Shown here in pieces: positions 20,818 to 30,412 of a stretch of DNA of 64,000 bases. Source of the stretch: Zhongshania aquimaris (GTDB taxonomy: Bacteria > Pseudomonadota > Gammaproteobacteria > Pseudomonadales > Spongiibacteraceae); contig NZ_JAHWDQ010000002.1 of the NCBI RefSeq assembly GCF_019312595.1, positions 186,001-250,000 of the forward strand. The letters are read 5' to 3'. Each line of letters starts with the position of its first letter. The stretch's first letter is position 1. Below the pieces are notes generated by a model, which worked only from the letters and a program-made list of their open reading frames with translations, ran no database searches and had not been told where the DNA came from. Position numbers and translations under genes: made by a program.

Positions 20818-22698
20818 TTAGACGTGTTGCGTGCGCTGCATTTCGGCGTAGCGTGTCGCCCAAGATACAAATTGCTCTGCGGGCAGCGGCGGCGAATAGA
20901 GAAAGCCCTGTATCATATCGCAATGCCGCTCTCGGAGTATGCGACGTTGGTTTAGGTTTTCCACGCCTTCGGCAATAACCGTCATGTTGAAACTGTGGCC
21001 CATGGCAATGATCGCGTTGGTAAGGGTCACACTGTCGTTGCAGCTGTCGATGTCATGAACAAAGCTGCGGTCAATTTTTAATGTGTCAAAGGGGTAGCGT
21101 TTGAGATAGCTAAGCGAAGCGTAGCCGGTACCAAAATCATCGAGCGATAAATGAACCCCCAAATTTTTAAGTTGCGCAAATGTATCGCGAATTTCCGGCG
21201 TGTCATTTATGAGTAAACCTTCGGTAATTTCTAGCTCTAACTGCGCGGCGGGAAGGCCACTTTGTTGCAAGGCATAGCGAACGTTTTCAACAATGTCGCC
21301 ATCAGTAAATTGTTTTGCAGAAATATTAATTGCAACAGTCAACTGCGGTAAACCGGATTTAGACCATGACACAATTTGCTTGCAGGCATTTTCGAGCACC
21401 CATTTACCAATGCCAACAATTAAACCACTCTGCTCAGCAACGGGAATAAATTGATCCGGGCCTGGGTTGTTTAAATTAGCATTTTGCCATCTAAGTAGGA
21501 CTTCAACCCCCCTTAGCGTGTTGCTCTGTAAATGGATGACGGGTTGAAAGTAAAGATTAAGTTCGTTGCGGTCGATGGCATGACGTAGTTGATTTTCCAT
21601 CTCTAGACGAAGTTCAGTTTCGCTGCTCATACCCTCTTCATAAAAACTAAAACGATCGCCGCCTTTTTCTTTGGCACTGAACATGGCCGCCTCCGCCCGC
21701 CGCATTAACAGGGGGGCGTCTGAGCCATCTTCGGGGTATTTGCACAGACCAATACTGGCGGAAAGATTAATTTCGTTGTGATTGATATAAAACGGTTCTC
21801 GACAGCGATCAAGCAAGGTTTCTGCAAGAATTTCTGCCTCATTTGTACAGCATTCTGGATTTAAAATAATTAAGAATTCGTCGGCACCTAAGTGCGTAAG
21901 AACCTGATCGTCACTAACGCTGCGCCTAAGTCTCTCTGTGGTTTCAATAAAGATTTTATCGACGACTTGGTGGCCTAGAGAGTCATTGATAAAGCGAATA
22001 CGATCTAGATCGATATGAATAAGAATAAAGCCTTTATCGATATCGCTTTGGTCGTGGATAGATGTATGCAAGGCACGCAGGGCGAAATGTCGATTTGGGA
22101 GACCGGTAAGTACATTGTAGTTTTCGCGTATAAATAATCTATCTTCGATGGCTTTGTGTTCAGAAATATCTTCTGCGCGAATAGCAACCCGAGACAGCTG
22201 CCCGCGTTCATCTAAAATAGGGGTTATGGTCGTCGCGAGGTATTCGTTATTTTGTGAGCGTCCAAAACGCAGTTCACCGCGCCATTCGCGTTTGTCAAAA
22301 ATAGCTTGCTCCACATGCAGGCGGGTCTCTTCTGGAATGTTGTCCTGCCAAATTTTTGTAAGCGAAGCTTCACTGTAATTGCTCGTTTTCATTTTTTGAA
22401 AAGAGGCGTGATGGGTATTGATAAACTCAATATTAAGTTTGTCGTCTAAGAGCAGCAGGGCTGAAGAGCTATGTGCTATGAGCAGGCGCTGTTGTTCGTT
22501 TTTTAGGAGTAGTTGATCGCGCAGTTTGTACTGACGATCTAAAATACGGCTAAGAAATAAGGCGATGATGCTTGTGCACGCGATAAGCGTTGCCAGCATG
22601 AGTAGAGCTGGGTTGTATGGTGTTTCTACAACAAAATATGCCACCGCTGATAGGGCGGCAGATACGATGAATGCGATGGCGAGAACAAGATACGGCAT
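20818..22698 (-). CDS. membrane PAS-GGDEF-EAL cyclic-di-GMP protein
   Basis: 626 residues. Two N-terminal transmembrane helices (about 3-23 and 31-51) are followed by a PAS domain (about 70-185), a GGDEF domain (about 192-355) and an EAL domain (about 365-615). The cyclase motif is GADEF at 271-275, which departs from GG(D/E)EF, so diguanylate cyclase activity is doubtful. The EAL domain has EVL (399-401), keeping the catalytic glutamate, and DDFGTGYASLSYLK, so phosphodiesterase activity is likely. A sensor that breaks down c-di-GMP with a GTP-binding regulatory GGDEF is the best reading. It forms a single transcription unit. Confidence 0.93.
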   Translation of the reverse strand: MPYLVLAIAFIVSAALSAVAYFVVETPYNPALLMLATLIACTSIIALFLSRILDRQYKLRDQLLLKNEQQRLLIAHSSSALLLLDDKLNIEFINTHHASFQKMKTSNYSEASLTKIWQDNIPEETRLHVEQAIFDKREWRGELRFGRSQNNEYLATTITPILDERGQLSRVAIRAEDISEHKAIEDRLFIRENYNVLTGLPNRHFALRALHTSIHDQSDIDKGFILIHIDLDRIRFINDSLGHQVVDKIFIETTERLRRSVSDDQVLTHLGADEFLIILNPECCTNEAEILAETLLDRCREPFYINHNEINLSASIGLCKYPEDGSDAPLLMRRAEAAMFSAKEKGGDRFSFYEEGMSSETELRLEMENQLRHAIDRNELNLYFQPVIHLQSNTLRGVEVLLRWQNANLNNPGPDQFIPVAEQSGLIVGIGKWVLENACKQIVSWSKSGLPQLTVAINISAKQFTDGDIVENVRYALQQSGLPAAQLELEITEGLLINDTPEIRDTFAQLKNLGVHLSLDDFGTGYASLSYLKRYPFDTLKIDRSFVHDIDSCNDSVTLTNAIIAMGHSFNMTVIAEGVENLNQRRILRERHCDMIQGFLYSPPLPAEQFVSWATRYAEMQRTQHV

Positions 22699-22745
22699 TA
22701 TTTGCTCTTTTAAGATTGCCTTAGTACAAATATTCGGCAGCTAGT

Positions 22746-23354
22746 TTAGTTAGTATTGCGGTCTGTTATTTTTCTTGCAACAAGCATTGCTACCGGTTTG
22801 CTGTTTTGCTGAAGCCTTGTTTCTTGATAATAGCGTATTTCTAAATCTTTGAACTGTGCGCGAAGTTCATTTTCCTCAAGATAGTAATTCGAATTGCTGG
22901 GACCAGTATCTATTACCTCCGATCCTGTGGCCTTAGTCTGCACAAAGGTTTGATAAAATAGCAGACCACCCGGCTTTAGTGCTTTTTCGATCGCTTGGAA
23001 TAGTGGTCGGTATAAGAAATAACTCACCACAATCACGTCGTAGCGCTTGTTAACGAAACCATCATTTTCAATGTCTGCACAGCGCCCTGTTACCGCCAAT
23101 TTGTGCTCGTTGGCGTAGTCATTTAGCTTGGAGATCGCGATATCTGATATGTCTACTGCCTCGCACGCTAGGCCGTGACGAGCAAGCAAAAGGGCGTTTC
23201 GCCCAAGTCCACACGCCAGATCGAGGGCGCTGCCCGTTTGAGGCGCTAAGGAAATATGTTGCTGTAGCACCTCGCAGGCGGTGCCGGAAACTTCGCGGTC
23301 ACTGTGACGGTTATTCCACTTTATCCGGCTGGCTTCGCTATTTGTGCTTGGCAT
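22746..23354 (-). CDS. SAM-dependent methyltransferase (TehB-like)
   Basis: 202 residues. The start MPSTNSEASRIKWNNRHSDR is chosen because it lies 2 bases after the trkH stop; a longer frame would overlap trkH by 88 bases. A class I methyltransferase fold is clear: SAM motif I ALDLACGLGRNALLLA, acidic motif II CEAVDISD, and YDVIVVSYFLYRPLF. It resembles TehB/thiopurine methyltransferase-type proteins that act on small molecules. The substrate is unknown. It appears to be the last gene of a trkA-trkH operon. Confidence 0.85.
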   Translation of the reverse strand: MPSTNSEASRIKWNNRHSDREVSGTACEVLQQHISLAPQTGSALDLACGLGRNALLLARHGLACEAVDISDIAISKLNDYANEHKLAVTGRCADIENDGFVNKRYDVIVVSYFLYRPLFQAIEKALKPGGLLFYQTFVQTKATGSEVIDTGPSNSNYYLEENELRAQFKDLEIRYYQETRLQQNSKPVAMLVARKITDRNTN

Positions 23355-23356
23355 GT

Positions 23357-24805
23357 CTAACGGCGCCAGAAAGAAGGCATGAGTAGTACTAAGAGGGTGA
23401 AGATCTCTAAACGTCCTAACAGCATGGCGTAGCACAGAATCCATTTGCCGGTATCGCTCACGCTGCGGTAACTGGCTGCAACTTCACCTAGGCCAGGGCC
23501 CATATTGTTAATCGCGGCTGCCGTAGCCGAAAATGCGCTGATGGAGTCGAGGCCGCAGGCCATCATCGCCAGGGTGATAATGATAAAGGAGATCATGTAA
23601 ACGCCAACAAAACTCCATACCGCGCTGACAATTTTGGCTTCTACACGGTGACTGCCTATTTTTAAGGGAATAACGGCGTTGGGGTGAATGAGCTGTTTCA
23701 TCTCCCGTATTCCTTGTTTGGCAACTAGCATGACGCGAACGGCTTTCATGCCGCCGCCGGTTGATCCTGCACAGCCCCCGATAAAAGACAGCATAATAAC
23801 GGCAACGGGCAAAAAGCTTGGCCATATTGAGAAGTCTTCAGCGCCGAAGCCCGAGGTGGTGATCACGGAAATCGTGTGGAAAATGCCGTGAATAAAGCTG
23901 TCCTGAAGCTCGTAGGTGCCGCTGTAAAATAGATAGACCGAAATGGTGAGCGTGGATATGCCAATCACGGCCAGATAAAAGCGGGTTTCAGCGTCGTTTA
24001 AGTAGTGGCGTATTGAGCGTGACCGCCACGCGTGAAAGTGAATGGTGAAACTCAACGCCGCGAAAAGCATAAACCCGCTGCAAATCATCAGTATTAAAGG
24101 GCTTTGAAAGTATCCCATGCTGGCGTCGTGGGTCGAAAACCCGCCAATGGCGACCGTGGAAAATGAGTGGGTTAACGCGTCGAAAAAGCTCATACCGGCC
24201 AGCCAATAGGCCAGCGTACACACCAAGGTGAGTGACACGTACATTAGGAATAGCACTTTCGCGGTGCCGGTAATCCGCGGTGTGAGTTTATTGTCCTTCA
24301 CCGGCCCTGGTGTTTCGGCGCGATACAGCTGCATGCCACCGATACCCAGTATGGGTAGAATTGCGACCGCGATAACGATGATCCCTATGCCGCCCAGCCA
24401 CTGTAAAAACTGCCGGTAAAACAAGATAGATATGGGTAGCTCATCTAAGCCGGTTATTACCGTAGCCCCGGTTGTTGTAAGGCCCGAGATGGACTCAAAC
24501 ACCGCATTGCTTATCGATAGGCCTGGGTCTTCGGCGAGATAAAATGGCAGAGCACCGAACAGACCTAGTACGGTCCAGAACAGCGACACCACGAGGAAGC
24601 CATCGCGAATGCTCAGCTCACTCTGCTGTTTTAGATTTCCTAGCCAGAGTGCCAAACCACTGCTGAACGTCACGGCAAAGGCGGTGACAAAGGCATTCAG
24701 CGCGCCGTCGCTCAGCCACAGAGAGAGGATGGCCGGAACCGCCATCGTCAAACTGAATATCATCAGCAGCACGCCGATAATTCGGCAAATGATTCTTAGG
24801 TGCAT
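23357..24805 (-). CDS. trkH: Trk potassium uptake channel subunit TrkH
   Basis: 482 residues, membrane-embedded K+ channel built from four two-helix repeats with pore loops. Filter-like segments are visible, e.g. SGLTTTGATVITGLDELP, FSTVAIGGFSTHDAS, ISVITTSGFGAEDF and FSATAAAINNMGPGLG, in the expected order. It works with the regulatory subunit TrkA, encoded 37 bases upstream in the same direction. Confidence 0.97.
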   Translation of the reverse strand: MHLRIICRIIGVLLMIFSLTMAVPAILSLWLSDGALNAFVTAFAVTFSSGLALWLGNLKQQSELSIRDGFLVVSLFWTVLGLFGALPFYLAEDPGLSISNAVFESISGLTTTGATVITGLDELPISILFYRQFLQWLGGIGIIVIAVAILPILGIGGMQLYRAETPGPVKDNKLTPRITGTAKVLFLMYVSLTLVCTLAYWLAGMSFFDALTHSFSTVAIGGFSTHDASMGYFQSPLILMICSGFMLFAALSFTIHFHAWRSRSIRHYLNDAETRFYLAVIGISTLTISVYLFYSGTYELQDSFIHGIFHTISVITTSGFGAEDFSIWPSFLPVAVIMLSFIGGCAGSTGGGMKAVRVMLVAKQGIREMKQLIHPNAVIPLKIGSHRVEAKIVSAVWSFVGVYMISFIIITLAMMACGLDSISAFSATAAAINNMGPGLGEVAASYRSVSDTGKWILCYAMLLGRLEIFTLLVLLMPSFWRR

Positions 24806-24842
24806 AGATTTTTGCCCCAGCTAGTGGGGAATTTCTTGGTCA

Positions 24843-26216
24843 TTAGAAGAAGGTAAATCCGACTTGGAATAGCTTCTCAACCATTTTGATTTTACTTTTA
24901 TCAACGAGGAATAAAATCAAATGGTCTTCCGACTCAACTAATAAATGGCTGTGGGCGATCATGACATCATCACCGCGGACCAGCGCACCAATGCTTACGC
25001 CGTCTGGCAGCACAATTTCATCGAGTCTGCGGCCGACTACTTTCGAGGAGCGGTTGTCGCCGTGGGCGATAATCTCCAACGCCTCTGCCGCGCCGCGCCG
25101 CAATGAGTGAACATTGTAAATATCGCCGCGACGGACGTGGGTGAGCAAGCTGCCGATGGTAATTTGCTGTGGAGAAAGCGCGATATCAATGTCGCCCCCT
25201 TGAACCAAGTCGACATAGGCAGGGTTGGTGATTAAGGTAATTACTTTTCTGGCGCCCATGCGTTTGGCGAGCAGTGACGACATGATATTCGCTTCGTCGT
25301 CATTGGTGAGAGCAAGAAACACATCGGTCTCTTCAATGTTTTCCTGCGCGAGCAAGTCGTGATCAGAGGCGCTGCCATGCAGCACGATGGCCTTAGATAA
25401 CTGCTCTGACAGCGCGCGACAGCGATCATAGCTGCGCTCAATAATCTTCACGTGATAACGGTTTTCTACAGATCTAGCTAGCCGCTCTCCAATATTGCCG
25501 CCACCGGCAATAACCAAGCGCTTATAGGGCGTGTCTAAACGGCGCAGTTCACTCATAACCGGCATCACGTTCTTTTTGGCGGCGATAAAAAATACCTCGT
25601 CGCCCGCTTCAACCACGGTGTCGCCACTGGGTAGAATCGCTGTTCCGCGCCGGAAAATAGCGGCGACGCGGGTGTCGATGGTGGGCATGTGATCGCGAAT
25701 AGCGGCGAGCTCGTTACCGACCAAGGGGCCGCCGTAATAGGCCTTTACGCCCACTAACTGAACTTTACCGTCGGCGAAATCGAGCACCTGCAGTGAACCG
25801 GGGTACTGCAATAGGCGCTTAATATAGCGAGTCACCAGTTCTTCCGGGCTGATAAAAACGTCGATGGGAATGGCGTCGTTGCCAAACAGCTTTTCCACAC
25901 TGGTGTAAGCGTTAGAGCGGATCCGAGAAATTTTGGTGGGGGTGCGAAACAGGGTGTAAGCCACCTGACAGGCGACCATGTTAATTTCGTCGCTATTGGT
26001 CACTGCGATAAGTAAGTCGGCGTCTGCCGCACCAGCTCTGGCTAGCACATCGGGGTGCGAAGCCTGGCCTGTTACTGTGCCGATGTCGAGACGATCTTGC
26101 AGCTCCCTAAGGCGATCGGGGTCTTTATCAACAACCGTGATGTCATTGTGTTCACTGGCGAGGTTCGCGGCTAATGTGCCGCCTACCTGCCCCGCGCCGA
26201 GGATAATGATTTTCAT
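24843..26216 (-). CDS. trkA: Trk system potassium uptake protein TrkA
   Basis: 457 residues. Peripheral nucleotide-gated ring of the Trk channel. Two repeats, each with a Rossmann NAD-binding RCK_N domain ([19 protein letters not shown] near residue 7; [20 protein letters not shown] near 235) and an RCK_C domain. Standard length. It precedes trkH in the same operon and lies 144 bases after rsmB. Confidence 0.97.
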   Translation of the reverse strand: MKIIILGAGQVGGTLAANLASEHNDITVVDKDPDRLRELQDRLDIGTVTGQASHPDVLARAGAADADLLIAVTNSDEINMVACQVAYTLFRTPTKISRIRSNAYTSVEKLFGNDAIPIDVFISPEELVTRYIKRLLQYPGSLQVLDFADGKVQLVGVKAYYGGPLVGNELAAIRDHMPTIDTRVAAIFRRGTAILPSGDTVVEAGDEVFFIAAKKNVMPVMSELRRLDTPYKRLVIAGGGNIGERLARSVENRYHVKIIERSYDRCRALSEQLSKAIVLHGSASDHDLLAQENIEETDVFLALTNDDEANIMSSLLAKRMGARKVITLITNPAYVDLVQGGDIDIALSPQQITIGSLLTHVRRGDIYNVHSLRRGAAEALEIIAHGDNRSSKVVGRRLDEIVLPDGVSIGALVRGDDVMIAHSHLLVESEDHLILFLVDKSKIKMVEKLFQVGFTFF

Positions 26217-26360
26217 TGGTCTAGGTCGCCTGCGCTGCCTGTTATCGGTTTGTGCCTGAGAAAAATACCGCAGCGATGGTAATGCGCTTGCGGTGGAAAT
26301 AGCTAATAGTGTTTAGGCTGTCATTGTGCGGCGCAGGGGTTCCGCACTCAATAGCCGTGA

Positions 26361-27656
26361 TCAGGGTTTTTTACGAAACTTTGCGTAAAAGAAGCCATCG
26401 TGCCCGTCAATTTGCGGAAATAGCTGGCGGCATCCGCCTTGATCTACTCCCCACTTTGCCGTGATAGGTACTAATTCGGCGTCTTCGTGACGGTTCAGAA
26501 ACCCACTTATTTGCTCAATGTTTTCTGCGGGTAGTAAAGAGCAGGTGGCGTAAACAAAAGCGCCCTCCGGCTTTAAGCACGCCCACAGCTTATCTAGCAG
26601 TGTCGACTGTAGCGCCACTAAGGGCGCTATATCTGTTGCGAGCCGATTCAGCTTGATATCGGGATTGCGGCGAATAACGCCGGTTGCTGAACAGGGTGCG
26701 TCGAGTAGTATGCGGTCAAAGTGTTTGCCGTCCCACCATACGTCGGTATCGACCGCATCTGCGCATACCATGGTCGCGTTTAGTTGTAGGCGATCAAGAT
26801 TATCTTGAATACGGCTTAGCCGCTGCTCGTCTATTTCTAAGGCGACAAGCTCCGCTAATTTGGGTTGGCATTCTAGGATTGCGCCGGTTTTGCCACCCGG
26901 TGCTGCACAGGCGTCGAGGACTCGTAAGCCTGGGCTTAGTTCAAGCAAGTCGGTGCATAATTGGGCCGCTTCGTCCTGCACGCTAGCATGGCCATCGCGG
27001 AAGCCCGGCAAGCTATCAACGCTGACGGCGTGCTCAAGGCGGATACCGCTGCCAGCAAAGTCGCAGGCTGTCGCTGCGATGTCAGCGTCCGCCAGTATGT
27101 TTAAATAACTGTCGCGGCTTTGATGCAGGGCGTTTACCCGCAGGCAAAATGGCGGGTGGGCATTGCTGGCGTCCACGATGGCCTGAAGCTGTTCCGGCCA
27201 AGTGGATTGCAGTGAGTCGAATAACCACCTTGGAAATGCCGCCTCTGCAGCGGGGCTCAGTGTTGTGAATAAGCTATCGTGTTCGCGCTGGCAGCGGCGC
27301 AAGATCGCATTTGCCATACCCGATGCCCACTTCTTACCTAAGGTACGACAACCTTCCACGCTGCTATTAATGGCGGCGTGCGGCGGAATACGTGTGTAAA
27401 AAAGTTGGTAGGCGCCAACGTAAATGAGCATTTTTACGTCGCTGTCTTTCGCTTTTAGGGCTTTGCTAAAGAATGGTTTGAGAGCAGCGTCTAGCTTCCA
27501 GTAAAACCGCAGAGTACCGTAACAGAGTTCGCGGTAAAGTGAGCGTTGCGATGGATCTAGGTCTTGTTCTACCCGAGTTAAAACACGGGACAGTGAGCTG
27601 CCCTCTTGCTCGATATTTGCCAAGCAGCGTGCGGCGGCAACCCGTGGACATTTCAT
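26361..27656 (-). CDS. rsmB: 16S rRNA (cytosine-967-C5)-methyltransferase
   Basis: 431 residues. An N-terminal NusB-like RNA-binding domain (about 1-135) precedes a SAM methyltransferase domain with VLDACAAPGGKTGAILE, LLDAPCSATGVIRRNPDIK (first cysteine) and FVYATCSLLPAEN (catalytic cysteine). It methylates C967 of 16S rRNA. Its start overlaps the end of fmt by four bases; def-fmt-rsmB is a conserved operon. Confidence 0.97.
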   Translation of the reverse strand: MKCPRVAAARCLANIEQEGSSLSRVLTRVEQDLDPSQRSLYRELCYGTLRFYWKLDAALKPFFSKALKAKDSDVKMLIYVGAYQLFYTRIPPHAAINSSVEGCRTLGKKWASGMANAILRRCQREHDSLFTTLSPAAEAAFPRWLFDSLQSTWPEQLQAIVDASNAHPPFCLRVNALHQSRDSYLNILADADIAATACDFAGSGIRLEHAVSVDSLPGFRDGHASVQDEAAQLCTDLLELSPGLRVLDACAAPGGKTGAILECQPKLAELVALEIDEQRLSRIQDNLDRLQLNATMVCADAVDTDVWWDGKHFDRILLDAPCSATGVIRRNPDIKLNRLATDIAPLVALQSTLLDKLWACLKPEGAFVYATCSLLPAENIEQISGFLNRHEDAELVPITAKWGVDQGGCRQLFPQIDGHDGFFYAKFRKKP

Positions 27657-28639
27657 AGTGTGCCTGTTGGCGATGCCATTAACGTGCTTGGGCTAAATTG
27701 TGCGGCGCGTGCATTGAGAATATCGCGCGCTGCCAGCACTTTGCCGCCGGGCATCTGTAAATCGAGAATACGCAGTGCACCAATACCGCAGGCGATGGTG
27801 ATGCCTGATTTATCGGCGCCGAGAATTTCGCCCGGCGCCCCCGTGTGTTGATGCGTCGCAAGGGCTTCGGCACGCCAAATTTTTATACGCTCATCATTTT
27901 TGCCGTCGGCGAATCGGGTAAAACATATCGGGAAGGGGTTGAAGGCTCTGATTTTGCGATCTAGCACATTGGCATCTTGCCGCCAGTCAATTTCAGCCTC
28001 CGCCTTGCCAATTTTAGCTGCGTAATTACTAAGGCTGTCATCCTGGCTTTCTGGCTGCGCTTTGCCCTGTGCGAGATCCCCAATACTATCTATTAATGCC
28101 GGGCCGCCAATGTCAGCCAGGCGCGCAAACACGTTTGCGGCGGAGTCGGTAGGGAGAATGGCACATTCAACTTTACGTAGCATGGCGCCGGTGTCGAGCC
28201 CGACATCCATTTGCATAATGGTGATTCCCGTTGTTTGGTCGCCGGCTTCAATTGCGCGCTGGATTGGCGCCGCACCGCGCCAGCGTGGCAGCAGTGACCC
28301 GTGCACATTCACACAGCCCAGGCGCGGTATATCCAATACACTTTGGGGTAGCAACAGACCATAGGCGACCACAATCATTAAGTCTGCGTGATGACTGGCA
28401 AGGGTGTCGCGATCTGCGCCGTCCTTGAAATTTATTGGTTGATATACGGGGATGCCCGCCGCTTCGGCACATACTTTCACTGCGCTGGGCAGCGTTTTTT
28501 TGCCGCGCCCCGCGGGGCGGTCGGGTTGGCTGTACACGGCGACGATGTGGTGCGTACCGTCGTCGATAAGAGCCTGTAAATGCTGGGCGGCAAAATCAGG
28601 GGTGCCTGCAAATATCAGTCGCAGTGACGGTGTGCTCAT
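27653..28639 (-). CDS. fmt: methionyl-tRNA formyltransferase
   Basis: 328 residues. Formylates initiator Met-tRNA with 10-formyl-THF. Formyltransferase fold with [36 protein letters not shown] and the catalytic [20 protein letters not shown], then a C-terminal tRNA-binding beta domain. Overlaps def upstream and rsmB downstream by four bases each. Confidence 0.98.
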   Translation of the reverse strand: MSTPSLRLIFAGTPDFAAQHLQALIDDGTHHIVAVYSQPDRPAGRGKKTLPSAVKVCAEAAGIPVYQPINFKDGADRDTLASHHADLMIVVAYGLLLPQSVLDIPRLGCVNVHGSLLPRWRGAAPIQRAIEAGDQTTGITIMQMDVGLDTGAMLRKVECAILPTDSAANVFARLADIGGPALIDSIGDLAQGKAQPESQDDSLSNYAAKIGKAEAEIDWRQDANVLDRKIRAFNPFPICFTRFADGKNDERIKIWRAEALATHQHTGAPGEILGADKSGITIACGIGALRILDLQMPGGKVLAARDILNARAAQFSPSTLMASPTGTL

Positions 28640-29145
28640 GACGATTTTTGCTTGTGGAGTTTTTCCATTTTGCCGCGGATACGATTGCGTTTCAGCGGTG
28701 AGATGTAATCGACAAAAAGCTTGCCTAAGAGGTGGTCATTCTCATGTTGAATGCAAACCGCCAATAAGCCCTCTGGCTCCATCACAAAAGACTCGCCATT
28801 GCGATCTAAGGCCTTTACGCGGATATGCTGCGGTCGCGCCACCGTTTCGTAGAAGCCGGGTACCGATAGACAGCCTTCATCGTATTCAAAAATTTCTTGA
28901 TCGAGCACGCTTATCTCTGGGTTGATAAACACCAGTGGTTCACTGCGGTCTTCGCTTACATCGATAACAACAATTTGTTCGTGGACGTCGATTTGACTTG
29001 CAGCGAGGCCGATACCCGGTGCATCGTACATTGTTTCGAACATGTCATCGATGAGGGTGCGGATGCGATCATCGACATTCTTTACCGGTTTTGCCACTGT
29101 TCGGAGTCTTGAGTCGGGAAATTCAAGAATTTCAAGTACAGCCAT
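28636..29145 (-). CDS. def: peptide deformylase
   Basis: 169 residues, the usual size. Metal-dependent removal of the N-formyl group from new proteins. The three motifs are intact: [14 protein letters not shown] (metal-ligand cysteine) and QHENDHL (two metal-ligand histidines and the catalytic glutamate). First gene of the leftward def-fmt-rsmB operon; divergent from the LysM gene over a 187-base gap that should hold both promoters. Confidence 0.98.
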   Translation of the reverse strand: MAVLEILEFPDSRLRTVAKPVKNVDDRIRTLIDDMFETMYDAPGIGLAASQIDVHEQIVVIDVSEDRSEPLVFINPEISVLDQEIFEYDEGCLSVPGFYETVARPQHIRVKALDRNGESFVMEPEGLLAVCIQHENDHLLGKLFVDYISPLKRNRIRGKMEKLHKQKSS

Positions 29146-29332
29146 AGTAGTTCTTAACCATTTATCGTGTAAGTTGTGTAACTATTGCTAAGATAATGAT
29201 TGAGTAGACATTTTCGCCTACAAATTATTCGCCTGTTGCAGCGTATCCTCTATATTATACAGAGAGCGAATAAGAAATGCCTGATTCTTGCCATTTGCTG
29301 GCGGCCAGTTTAGAGAGTAATAGGATTTAATT

Positions 29333-30358
29333 ATGAAGAACACGGTATTGGGGCTTTGTCTGGGGCTGATGATGGCGTTTGTCCAAGCCGGTGACGTGCT
29401 CACGTTGAAAGCTGGTCATCCGCAAACCTATGTGGTTAAAAAAGGCGATACGCTGTGGGATATTTCGGGCATGTTCCTGAACGACCCTTGGTTTTGGCCA
29501 GAGCTTTGGTATTACAACCCGCAGGTAAAGAACCCGCATTTAATTTATCCTGGCGACGTGTTGAAGCTAATGTGGGTGAATGGCAAGCCGGTGCTGGTGC
29601 GAGATTCGATGCCAAATAACAGCGTGGTTAAGCTGACACCAGAGATGCGTATTTCAGACATCACTGATGCGATTCCCGCTATCCCATTAGATGTGATTGC
29701 GCCCTTTCTAACGCGCAGCCGTGTCGTGACCGACGCCGAGCTAGAGCAGGCGCCTTATGTACTCGCCGGCAAACGGGGCAATATCGTTGCCGGTGCGGGT
29801 GATCAGATTCTAGGCCGTGGCGACTTCAGCAAAGACGAAACCTACGGTGTTTATCGCCGTGGTCAGGTATACCAAGATCCGCAAACCGGTGAAATTTTGG
29901 GCGTTGAGGCAACCGATATTGGTACGGCAAATTTGCTGGCTACCGAAAAAGACGTTGCGACCTTGACGCTTAACCGCAGTACCCAGGAAATTCGCCGCGC
30001 CGATCGATTCCTGCCGATGGAAGTGCGTCACCTGCACGCTCGCTTTGAGCCCAAGGCTCCAGCGCAGAACACCGATGGTTTTATTATCGCCGTCGAGGGT
30101 GGTTTAACCCAGATCGGCAGTTTAGATGTGGTGACCTTAAATTTGGGCGACCAGAGTCAGCTTGAGGCTGGTGATGTGTTGGCAATTTACTCGACGGGGG
30201 TGGTCGTTACCGACCCCATCACTAACGAGCGAGTAAAAGCGCCAGATGTGCGCTCCGGTATTCTTATGGTGTTCCGCACCTTTGATCGTGTGAGCTATGC
30301 CCTGGTGTTGAAAGCTGAACAGCCGTTAAAAGTGGGTGATTTAGTTAAAAACCCGTGA
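29333..30358 (+). CDS. LysM domain cell-envelope protein
   Basis: 341 residues. A signal peptide (about 1-20, ending VQAGD) is followed by a LysM domain (about 33-83: YVVKKGDTLWDISGMFLNDP and LIYPGDVLKL), which binds peptidoglycan, and a long beta-rich C-terminal region of unknown role that includes a repeated GD-rich pattern (LEAGDVLAIYSTG, KVGDLV). The same gene lies between def and dprA in Pseudomonas. It is a periplasmic or envelope protein; no enzymatic motif is seen. Confidence 0.9.
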   Translation: MKNTVLGLCLGLMMAFVQAGDVLTLKAGHPQTYVVKKGDTLWDISGMFLNDPWFWPELWYYNPQVKNPHLIYPGDVLKLMWVNGKPVLVRDSMPNNSVVKLTPEMRISDITDAIPAIPLDVIAPFLTRSRVVTDAELEQAPYVLAGKRGNIVAGAGDQILGRGDFSKDETYGVYRRGQVYQDPQTGEILGVEATDIGTANLLATEKDVATLTLNRSTQEIRRADRFLPMEVRHLHARFEPKAPAQNTDGFIIAVEGGLTQIGSLDVVTLNLGDQSQLEAGDVLAIYSTGVVVTDPITNERVKAPDVRSGILMVFRTFDRVSYALVLKAEQPLKVGDLVKNP

Positions 30359-30368
30359 TGAAATCCCT

Positions 30369-30387
30369 GGGCTGCTAAGTGCAGCCC
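30369..30387 (+). other. hairpin between LysM gene and dprA
   Basis: GGGCTGC (30369-30375) and GCAGCCC (30381-30387) form a perfect 7-bp stem with a 5-base loop just after the LysM stop. No T-run follows, so it is more likely an intercistronic processing or pause structure than a terminator. Confidence 0.4.
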
Positions 30388-30412
30388 CACCACTGTGCGC
30401 AAGGATGCGAAT

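Noticed and set aside
28452-28925. A 157-codon rightward frame across the fmt-def junction.
   Set aside because: Both underlying genes are certain and the frame has no ribosome site or recognisable domain.
29146-29332. A near-palindrome CTCTATATTATACAGAG in the def-LysM gap that looks like a LexA box.
   Set aside because: It has CTCT instead of CTGT and the wrong spacing; it is more likely part of a promoter.
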